Shown here: in pieces, positions 5,366 to 10,257 of the stretch
Layout of the letters: every line of letters begins with the position of its first letter
Numbering within the stretch: position 1 is the stretch's first letter
Assembly (NCBI GenBank): GCA_937877125.1
Contig: CALEFQ010000081.1
Location: 1 to 10,257, forward strand
Source of the DNA: an uncultured bacterium
Lineage (GTDB): Bacteria > Patescibacteriota > CALEFQ01
DNA: 10,257 bases
Reading direction: 5' to 3'
The notes under the pieces: generated by a model
Told to the model about the DNA's origin: nothing
Database searches by the model: none
The model's input: the letters and a program-made list of their open reading frames with translations, nothing else
Made by a program: the position numbers and the translations under genes

Positions 5366-6787
5366 TTATTCCTTATCCTGCTCATACCTCTCTTTATGCC
5401 GAATCGCCTGCACGGCTTTCTGGATTTCCGTTCCGAGATACGCCGCGTGATAAACATCGCTAAAGACTTCACTGCGCCGCAATTCTTTGACAATCAAAAG
5501 GGCGGCCTTTTTGTTTTGACCGGGAAACGACCATTCTCGCAAAGCCTGGCCGGCCGGAGACAAATGGGTCACAAATATCTTTTTACCCCGGACTTCAATC
5601 AAGACATCGCCGCGCGGATCCGGTTCAAACGCGGAAGCCGTATCATACCTTTTGATCACCGACTCCGCCAACGGCCATTCATTTTCATAAATATGCGCGC
5701 AATTGGAAATAGTTGTCAGCCAACCCATCTGCAGACCGGTCTTCTTAGCCAATTCTGCCTGTAACGAGCGCAGTGCCAGAGCATTGCGCGGCCAACCGTT
5801 GAACATATCATTAGACCGAAAATAAGCAGTCAGATGCAATTTTTCGTCGGTGCTATTGGCCTGGACCAAACTTAAGCAAGGAACCTTGCGCGGCGCATTG
5901 TCTACCGCGGGATCCCACAAAACACAAAGCGCCCCGCGATCATGACGGTAACCTTTGATCTTGCGGACCATTTCATTAATCTGGTTAATATCCCGGTGCG
6001 CCCGCATGCGACTGCCGTAAGTATATTCCTCCTTACCTTTCTTTGGACTAAGAAAATGATTTATGTATGATCTCAACTCCGGCGCGGAAAACCCGAATTC
6101 GGGAATCATTTTGGGCCGGCCCGGATCTTCCGCGGTCACTACCGCGGTCAGATTAAAAATTTCTTTTACCTGGCCGCCGTGGAAATGACGACTTTCCCAG
6201 CCAAAACGCAACAGCCGGCGCAAAATCGCCGGCCAAACGGTACTGACCAGTCTTCCCCGCACCAATTGGGCTCCCGGTTCGGCCGGAGAGGGGCCGGCTG
6301 ATTCAACTTTTGGCAAAGGAAAAACGCGCGGCTTGGCAAAGGGAGGCTGTCTTTTGATCTTTTTCAAAGCTGATAGTATTTGGCTCGAATCGTCGCGCCC
6401 AATCAAATCAATAAACTCTACCTTTTTTCGGACCAACTCTAGGCAAGCTAAAGGAATCTGGTTATCAATCACTGTGTCAGCAGACCCACGCACCCGATAA
6501 TTCCGATCGACTCCTTTTTCCGCAAAACACAACAAAGCCTGTCCCGACCCAGTTTCATCTCGGCCACAAACCACCACCGTCCGAATCGCGGGATTGGCCA
6601 AAATATTACGTAACACAAAACTAATGCCGCGTTTGCTGTAAAGCTGTCCGGCTACCGAAAATAACCGAGGCGGCAATTTCCGGCAAATCTGCTCCTTGAC
6701 CGTCCAGAGGGTAACCAATGCGGCTGAAGACTTCCGGTCACCAAGATAGAGCTTGTCGTGATAATATTTTGGCCAATTTTTCGACAT
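5366..6787 (-). CDS. Three-domain thymidylate synthase: MtrA-like domain, methanopterin-type thymidylate synthase, DUF4346-like domain
   Basis: The central domain should methylate dUMP to dTMP with a methylene-tetrahydropterin donor. Residues about 12-130 resemble the soluble domain of MtrA, subunit A of tetrahydromethanopterin S-methyltransferase (AALVTLWT, LYSKRGISFVLRNILANP, VVVCGRDETGSGQALLCF, KVEFIDLIG). A proline-rich linker follows (about 148-178). Residues about 180-380 are thymidylate synthase of the archaeal type: TYGSRMRAH, catalytic Cys304 in VPCLSLVQAN, FRSNDMFNGWPRNALALRSL for substrate binding, and His365/Tyr367 in SNCAHIY. Residues about 388-473 resemble DUF4346 (DPRGDVLIEV, YHAAYLGTEIQKAVQAIR, YEQD). 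A TGA lies in frame just upstream, so ATG 6787 is the start. It follows the dCMP deaminase by 46 bases, likely in one transcript. All catalytic thymidylate synthase residues I can place are present. The roles of the flanking domains are unknown. Confidence 0.85.
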   Translation of the reverse strand: MSKNWPKYYHDKLYLGDRKSSAALVTLWTVKEQICRKLPPRLFSVAGQLYSKRGISFVLRNILANPAIRTVVVCGRDETGSGQALLCFAEKGVDRNYRVRGSADTVIDNQIPLACLELVRKKVEFIDLIGRDDSSQILSALKKIKRQPPFAKPRVFPLPKVESAGPSPAEPGAQLVRGRLVSTVWPAILRRLLRFGWESRHFHGGQVKEIFNLTAVVTAEDPGRPKMIPEFGFSAPELRSYINHFLSPKKGKEEYTYGSRMRAHRDINQINEMVRKIKGYRHDRGALCVLWDPAVDNAPRKVPCLSLVQANSTDEKLHLTAYFRSNDMFNGWPRNALALRSLQAELAKKTGLQMGWLTTISNCAHIYENEWPLAESVIKRYDTASAFEPDPRGDVLIEVRGKKIFVTHLSPAGQALREWSFPGQNKKAALLIVKELRRSEVFSDVYHAAYLGTEIQKAVQAIRHKERYEQDKE

Positions 6788-6806
6788 ATTTCATATTGCC
6801 TTTTCA

Positions 6807-6827
6807 GGGGAGGCTTTGGGCCACCCC
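6807..6827. other. Hairpin between the deaminase and thymidylate synthase genes
   Basis: GGGGAGGC (6807-6814) and GCCACCCC (6820-6827) can pair with one mismatch around a 5-base loop. No T-run follows on the minus strand, so it is not a clear terminator. It may set relative expression or mRNA stability of the two genes, which is speculative. Confidence 0.4.
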
Positions 6828-6833
6828 GGAAAA

Positions 6834-7763
6834 TCAAACGACTAATTTTGTTAATTTGATTCCCCCACCCCGTAAAATGATCTCGCCGTCGCGATTAGCA
6901 TAATCTTCCCAAAAAACAATTTCTTTGATGCCGCTGCCGACGATCGCCTTGGCGCAATTTATGCACGGGAAAGTCGTGGTGTACATGATAGTCCCCTGCA
7001 GTTTTATTCCTGAGCGAGCCGCCAGCGAGATGGCATTCGTTTCCGCGTGGGCGGTAAAACACTTTTCTAGTTGCTGACCGCTGGGAATCAATTGAGCTTC
7101 CCGCACGCAACCTTGCTCTAAGCAAAAGCTGTCATAAGGCCAAACTCGATTAAACGCGCGAACCAAAATTTTTGGGCCTCGCACTATTACCGCTCCTCGC
7201 TGGCGCACCCAGCAGGTTGATTGCGCCGCCGCCCCCCTCACCTCCGCCATCAGCCGGCGGTCATAAGCCCGAGGGCGCCTCGCGCGGACCGGCGCCGCTA
7301 AAGAGCGGCGGCGGCGCTTAGCTTCGGTCGGCGTCCAAGGTGAAACAACGGCAATATCCCGAACAGCTAAACCCGGCCGAGCGGCGAATGCCGCGCGCCA
7401 AATTTCCCGAAAATACAGCGCGGTACTCCAAGACCCGCTGACAAATACCAGCCGCCGCGGCCTCAAGAGCGCCGCTAGGTCCGGCCCAGACGATTCTGGA
7501 TACCGGACGATTATCGCCCGCGGCGGAAAGTCAAACTTAGCCCAGTCAGTTTGCGCCTGAAAAATACGCCCGTCCAAATTGGAAATCTGCTTATCCCCAT
7601 AAAAACCATATACCGGCGTGAATCCCCGAGGAATCAGTTTCCGTAGCGATCGGAAACGGGCCGGCGAAATTTTTATCGACGCCGCGAAAAAAACGACCGG
7701 GCGGTCTTTAACCAAGGCTTTAACTGATTTTTGATCTTGTGGAAATTCTAATACTGTCGGCAT
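6834..7763 (-). CDS. dCMP/cytidine deaminase family protein with an unrecognised N-terminal domain
   Basis: The C-terminal part (about 175-309) is a zinc deaminase of the dCMP deaminase/ComEB type. The zinc site is His239-Ala-Glu241 plus Cys267 and Cys270 (FPCINC), with ETNAIS after the HAE and an upstream cysteine-containing segment ending SGQQLEKC. It should turn dCMP into dUMP. Typical dCMP deaminases have about 150-180 residues. Here about 165 residues precede the catalytic part. They look like an alpha/beta domain (RPVVFFAASI, RAIIVRYPESSGPDL, RRLVFVSGSWSTALYFREIW), and I do not recognise the family. A very basic linker (149-170, ten arginines) joins the two. The ATG at 7763 lacks a Shine-Dalgarno and has a tandem repeat array 10 bases upstream. 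The thymidylate synthase gene follows, matching the next pathway step. Substrate assignment rests on context and family. Confidence 0.8.
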   Translation of the reverse strand: MPTVLEFPQDQKSVKALVKDRPVVFFAASIKISPARFRSLRKLIPRGFTPVYGFYGDKQISNLDGRIFQAQTDWAKFDFPPRAIIVRYPESSGPDLAALLRPRRLVFVSGSWSTALYFREIWRAAFAARPGLAVRDIAVVSPWTPTEAKRRRRSLAAPVRARRPRAYDRRLMAEVRGAAAQSTCWVRQRGAVIVRGPKILVRAFNRVWPYDSFCLEQGCVREAQLIPSGQQLEKCFTAHAETNAISLAARSGIKLQGTIMYTTTFPCINCAKAIVGSGIKEIVFWEDYANRDGEIILRGGGIKLTKLVV

Positions 7764-7773
7764 AAGAAGAGAT

Positions 7774-7815
7774 GTCTTTAGTCTTTAGTCTTTAGTCTTT
7801 AGTCTTTAGTCTTTA
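7774..7815. repeat. Tandem 7-bp repeat array, six perfect copies of GTCTTTA
   Basis: Six gap-free perfect copies of GTCTTTA lie between the Nudix and deaminase genes (TAAAGAC on the coding strand of the deaminase), ending 10 bases before the deaminase ATG. If transcribed from upstream, the repeats form the deaminase leader. Confidence 0.95.
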
Positions 7816-7852
7816 GCAATTGGCATTTAGCCAAAGACTAAAGACCAAAGGC
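7802..7852. repeat. Inverted repeat joining the 7-bp array to reversed copies
   Basis: GTCTTTAG (7809-7816) pairs with CTAAAGAC (7838-7845). Inside, after a 3+3 internal loop, TTGGC (7820-7824) pairs with GCCAA (7830-7834) around ATTTA. Outside, six further pairs with one wobble continue to 7802 and 7852. The result is a long interrupted hairpin built partly from the tandem repeat units. It lacks a T-run after the stem on the minus strand, so it is not a standard terminator for the Nudix gene. Confidence 0.75.
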
Positions 7853-7854
7853 CC

Positions 7855-8334
7855 CTAACACAGCCCGTGCTCAGCCAGCCATTGTGCTTTCTTGGCGATT
7901 GCTTTCGTCCCCAGCGCTGTCGGTAACGAATCAATTTCGGACAGTGAAACCCAGCGCAACTCGGCTAAATCAGCTTGGTCGCCATTATCGACACAGCGCG
8001 GCGTACGGCTGTCCGCCTGCTTAACCAAATAATAGGACAACAAGCGAAAATAATTACCAGTGCTGCTGATATCCAGGCGATTATCAATCGGACCGAGGAC
8101 CTCGATGTCGATTGACAGTTCTTCACGGTACTCGCGGGCAATCAGCATTTCCAAAGTTTCGCCCGCCACATCATAAAGGCCGCCCGGGAAGCACCAGTAC
8201 TCGCGATTTTTGGCCCGAGTCAGCAAAAGCTTTCCCTCTCGATAAAGCACGCCGATGCCGACAATCACTGTCTTGCTGCCGTGCCCGGAAAGCTGGTGTT
8301 TAGCGAGCTCTTTTTTTATGTCTTGGACTTCCAT
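7855..8334 (-). CDS. Nudix hydrolase with a variant Nudix box
   Basis: Nudix enzymes hydrolyse a nucleoside diphosphate linked to another moiety, such as damaged dNTPs, NDP-sugars or dinucleotides. This 159-residue protein has the beta strand TVIVGIGVLYREGKLLLTRA (23-42), then WCFPGGLYDVAGE and REYREELSI. The core REUXEE is intact. The first half reads GX6E instead of GX5E, and the usual Gly after EE is Ser. The C-terminal part (ADLAELRWVSLSEIDSLPTAL) is typical for family members. The ATG at 8334 overlaps the HIT gene by 35 bases and has no Shine-Dalgarno. It is the last of four overlapping minus-strand genes. The substrate is unknown. dNTP pool cleaning would fit the neighbouring pyrimidine genes, and NDP-activated intermediates would fit the upstream nucleotidyltransferase. 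Confidence 0.9.
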   Translation of the reverse strand: MEVQDIKKELAKHQLSGHGSKTVIVGIGVLYREGKLLLTRAKNREYWCFPGGLYDVAGETLEMLIAREYREELSIDIEVLGPIDNRLDISSTGNYFRLLSYYLVKQADSRTPRCVDNGDQADLAELRWVSLSEIDSLPTALGTKAIAKKAQWLAEHGLC

Positions 8335-8779
8335 AATTTTTTAGAAACCGGCGTAAACGTTGCGCCGATTTTAACGGTGGCTGTTTAACATCGAATTTCT
8401 TAAAAGAAAAAGACTCCCGGACGAACGGGATCAAGTGCCAATGCCAATGGCCCAAGCTTTTTCCCGAATTTCTCCCCTCGCGATATAAGATATTCACTTT
8501 TTTCTCGCCCCAAGCCCGACTGATCAAATCAAACCCCAGTTTGGACAGAAACAAGACCGCGTCCCATTCTTTTTTATTCAGATCGGCCAGCGCCTCGATA
8601 TGACGCCGGGAGACAATCATCAGGTGGTAATCGGTATAGGGAAACAAATTGACGGTCAAAACCATGCCGGAACGTTCGGTAATAATATATTTTTCGCGCA
8701 AGTCGCAAAACGGACATTTGTCCAGCTTGGCCATTACGCCATGATAATAAGCATCACGCATGTTCTTTGAGAGCTCCAT
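8300..8779 (-). CDS. HIT (histidine triad) family protein
   Basis: HIT proteins hydrolyse or transfer nucleotidyl groups through a histidine-nucleotidyl intermediate. The triad is His111, His113 and His115 in GHWHWHLIPF, followed by a basic C-terminal tail. CPFC (Cys22, Cys25) near the N-terminus resembles the zinc site of GalT-like and some HIT branches, with HLMIVSRRHIEAL (52-64) containing the usual additional histidine. The length of 159 fits HIT proteins with a C-terminal extension. Two starts are possible: ATG 8779, overlapping the nucleotidyltransferase gene by 26 bases, or ATG 8761 (Met7), overlapping by 8 bases; neither has a strong ribosome site. The gene lies third in a four-gene overlapping group. 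A role in hydrolysing or moving the nucleotidyl product of the upstream enzyme is plausible but unproven. Confidence 0.9.
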   Translation of the reverse strand: MELSKNMRDAYYHGVMAKLDKCPFCDLREKYIITERSGMVLTVNLFPYTDYHLMIVSRRHIEALADLNKKEWDAVLFLSKLGFDLISRAWGEKKVNILYREGRNSGKSLGHWHWHLIPFVRESFSFKKFDVKQPPLKSAQRLRRFLKNYGSPRHKKRAR

Positions 8780-9320
8780 TATTCTTATCTAGCGCCTGCT
8801 TAAAATATTTCACGATCTGTCGCGCCATAATGTTGTCAATAATCGCCGTCGTGGAAATTTTCGGCGATTGCCTCTTTAGGACAACGACCCGGCCGCCGCC
8901 CGCCCGCACCGCTTCCGCTTCCGGGCTTTCCAGACACCCCTGGTTCCAGTCCTCGCCGACGGTAATAAAAATATCCGGGCAAAGATGCATAATAGCCTTG
9001 AGACAGCTGGGCTGACGCAAAATCACCACATAATCAACCGCCCTGAGATAAAGAAGCATTTCCGACCGGACCTTTTCATCAAGGACCGGCTTGTTCGGAC
9101 CCTTGACTTTCTGGATCGCCTTATTGCTGCTGACCCCGACCACGAGAACATCGCCGTGACGCTTCGCCTCTTCCAGGTAACGCGTGTGTCCGACATGAAT
9201 CAAGTCAAAACTGCCGCTGGTAAAAACAATCTTCTTTTTTTGGCGCCGCAGTTTTTTTTGCAGGGCAACCAGATCTTTTTCGTTTTCGAAAATACGTTCT
9301 TTGATTTGTTTGGCGGTCAT
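8754..9320 (-). CDS. Cytidylyl/adenylyltransferase-like nucleotidyltransferase (RfaE2/HldE C-terminal type)
   Basis: This 188-residue protein belongs to the HIGH-type nucleotidyltransferase superfamily. Members join a phosphorylated alcohol or sugar to CMP or AMP with release of pyrophosphate. Signatures are KIVFTSGSFDLIHVGHTRYL, with His42 and His45 of the HxGH motif, KGPNKPVLDEKVRSEML containing the conserved basic residues, and the late ISTTAII motif (155-161). It most resembles the adenylyltransferase half of HldE (RfaE2), though the name covers enzymes with several substrates. The N-terminal 28 residues are a charged helical extension. Its ATG overlaps the kinase stop as ATGA, so the two are probably translated together, and a kinase followed by a nucleotidyltransferase makes a logical two-step activation. 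No heptose-pathway partner gene is seen, so heptose is not assumed. Confidence 0.85.
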   Translation of the reverse strand: MTAKQIKERIFENEKDLVALQKKLRRQKKKIVFTSGSFDLIHVGHTRYLEEAKRHGDVLVVGVSSNKAIQKVKGPNKPVLDEKVRSEMLLYLRAVDYVVILRQPSCLKAIMHLCPDIFITVGEDWNQGCLESPEAEAVRAGGGRVVVLKRQSPKISTTAIIDNIMARQIVKYFKQALDKNNGALKEHA

Positions 9321-10195
9321 AGTTTTTCAATTAAATTATGTTCGCGCAGCCTATTTCTAATTTTTTCTGCCAGGGGCGAACTCGTCCGCCGCCAGGCAAG
9401 CCAATCCTGCCACCAGCACCAGGCCGTCGCGGCCTCGAGATCAGCCGTTGACAAGATGTTTAGTCGATAATTCTCAACCAGGGTCGCCCAGACGACCGAA
9501 GCAGGTAGCGCGGTATCAAGTAAAAGATAACCCCCGAAACGTCCCAAGTCAAATAGCGGATTCCCCCAGGCCATCGATTCCCAATCAATCACCCCGGCGA
9601 TTTTGTCATCGTCAAAAATTATATTGCCCCGGCCAAAATCGCCGTGCAGGACAGTTTCCGGGCCGTTAAGGCAAGCCCTCGATAGCCGCCGCCATATTTG
9701 GAGTAACGCTTTATAGTTTATTCGATAACCGGAGAGCGTCTCATCACCGCTTGAACTGATCTGCACTTCCGAAGGCAGCGCGATCCGGGCCAGCCGGCTT
9801 TTTCCAGGAAAATTTTGCCCGGCCCGGTGGATCTTTTCCAGGTAGCACGTAGCGCGGCAGATCCTGCCCAGCGTGTAATCAGACCAGGGAATCGACTGCC
9901 CTCTGACGCCGCGGTAAATCAAGGAACCAGAAAAGCGCGAGGGCTCGGGACCGAAACTGTGGCAAGCAATTAGCCGCCGGGTGGTAATGCCGCAATCGCT
10001 AAGGTACCGCGCCCACTGTTCCCAAAGTTGCAGCCGCTCGGTCTTAATCCGGCCGGTAAAAAGTTGCCAGATAAAAAAATCGCGGCCGTTCTGGACGGCG
10101 AAATTCAAGGTGTGCAGCCCTCCGCCGAGCTGCTCCACCCGCACCTTCCCCTGGCCCAAAAGCCAGTCTAAATTTTGGACATTTGGCTTGATCAT
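9317..10195 (-). CDS. APH/choline-kinase-like phosphotransferase
   Basis: This 292-residue protein has the protein-kinase-like fold of the aminoglycoside phosphotransferase/choline kinase group. The catalytic loop is LHGDFGRGNIIF (His184, Asp186, Asn191) and the metal-binding Asp204 is in GVIDWE. WGNPLFDLGRFGGYLL follows, a typical helix in this family. The N-lobe has VEQLGGGLHTLNFAV as nucleotide-binding loop. The strand that usually carries the ATP-contacting Lys or Arg reads FFIWQL, so Gln44 may replace it. Resistance is unlikely in this context; a small alcohol, amino alcohol or sugar is the probable substrate. The ATG at 10195 directly abuts the T-run of the rplK terminator. The only G-rich candidate ribosome site is the 3' arm of that hairpin. 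The downstream nucleotidyltransferase overlaps by 4 bases. Confidence 0.85.
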   Translation of the reverse strand: MIKPNVQNLDWLLGQGKVRVEQLGGGLHTLNFAVQNGRDFFIWQLFTGRIKTERLQLWEQWARYLSDCGITTRRLIACHSFGPEPSRFSGSLIYRGVRGQSIPWSDYTLGRICRATCYLEKIHRAGQNFPGKSRLARIALPSEVQISSSGDETLSGYRINYKALLQIWRRLSRACLNGPETVLHGDFGRGNIIFDDDKIAGVIDWESMAWGNPLFDLGRFGGYLLLDTALPASVVWATLVENYRLNILSTADLEAATAWCWWQDWLAWRRTSSPLAEKIRNRLREHNLIEKL

Positions 10196-10218
10196 AAAAG
10201 CCCCCGCTAGGCGGGGGC
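10196..10218 (-). terminator. Intrinsic terminator downstream of rplK
   Basis: GCCCCCGC (10200-10207) and GCGGGGGC (10211-10218) form a perfect 8-bp G/C stem with a 3-base loop. On the minus strand it is followed by TTTT and then the ATG of the kinase gene. It starts 8 bases after the L11 stop codon. Confidence 0.88.
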
Positions 10219-10225
10219 GAAAAGT

Positions 10226-10257
10226 CTATTTTACTTCCAGACCCATGCTGCGGGCCG
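10226..10257 (-). CDS. rplK: 50S ribosomal protein L11, last codons only
   Basis: The minus strand reads ARSMGLEVK followed by TAG (10228-10226). This matches the conserved C-terminus of L11, which ends GTARSMG plus a few residues. Only ten codons including the stop are visible, so the call rests on this short motif together with the terminator right behind it and rplA in the same region and orientation. L11 forms the base of the GTPase-associated stalk. It normally sits directly before rplA, which here is about 6.2 kb away. Confidence 0.75.
   Translation of the reverse strand, partial: ARSMGLEVK

Noticed and set aside
7291..7317. GC-rich inverted repeat (GCCGCT/AGCGGC) in the deaminase gene
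   Set aside because: It lies in the codons of the arginine/alanine-rich linker region, where GC-rich repeats are expected from composition.
5366..7763. Transposon or integron carrying the dTMP module
   Set aside because: No transposase, integrase, terminal inverted repeat or target duplication was seen. The two heptamer arrays differ in sequence.
8754..9320. Specific call as heptose adenylyltransferase of the LPS core pathway
   Set aside because: The superfamily motifs are shared by enzymes with several substrates, and no other heptose gene is visible.
9317..10195. Aminoglycoside resistance gene
   Set aside because: Only the general APH/choline-kinase fold is supported. The coupling to a nucleotidyltransferase points to metabolism.

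Overview
The window looks like a piece of a streamlined bacterial chromosome. The most likely source is a member of the Candidate Phyla Radiation (Patescibacteria). Supporting signs are compact overlapping genes, bacterial-type ribosomal proteins L1 and L11, GatB for indirect Gln-/Asn-tRNA synthesis, a rarely seen methanopterin-type thymidylate synthase fusion, and A/T-rich 7-bp tandem repeats between genes. This lineage call is inference. At least four genes (gatB, the deaminase, the nucleotidyltransferase and the kinase) end in TGA, so the code appears to be standard rather than the UGA=Gly code of Gracilibacteria/Absconditabacteria.

Layout. Positions 1-811 (+) hold the 3' part of miaA, which ends at a putative bidirectional terminator. 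Positions 885-3987 (-), read right to left, hold rplA (L1), its terminator, a DNPH1/RCL-like deoxynucleotide N-hydrolase, gatB and a YjbQ-family gene. A short divergent control region (about 3988-4131) separates rplA from a plus-strand GT4 glycosyltransferase (4132-5250). It appears to carry two overlapping promoters that share a -10 box, plus a long hairpin in the rplA leader. Positions 5366-7763 (-) hold a pyrimidine module: a dCMP deaminase with an unrecognised N-terminal domain, then a three-domain protein (MtrA-like, thymidylate synthase, DUF4346-like). Each side of this pair carries a 7-bp tandem repeat array (5304-5345 and 7774-7815). Positions 7855-10195 (-) hold four overlapping genes: an APH/choline-kinase-like phosphotransferase, an RfaE2-like nucleotidyltransferase, a HIT protein and a Nudix hydrolase. 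The right edge holds a strong terminator and the last codons of rplK (L11).

How the genes fit together. The deaminase (dCMP to dUMP) and the thymidylate synthase (dUMP to dTMP) form consecutive steps of dTMP synthesis. The DNPH1-like hydrolase and the Nudix enzyme could clean the nucleotide pool, which is inference. The kinase and nucleotidyltransferase could phosphorylate and then activate a small molecule as a nucleotide-linked donor, perhaps for the cell envelope; the substrate is unknown. rplK and rplA, normally neighbours in one operon, are separated here by about 6.2 kb containing all of these accessory genes. rplA therefore seems to have its own promoter and a structured leader.
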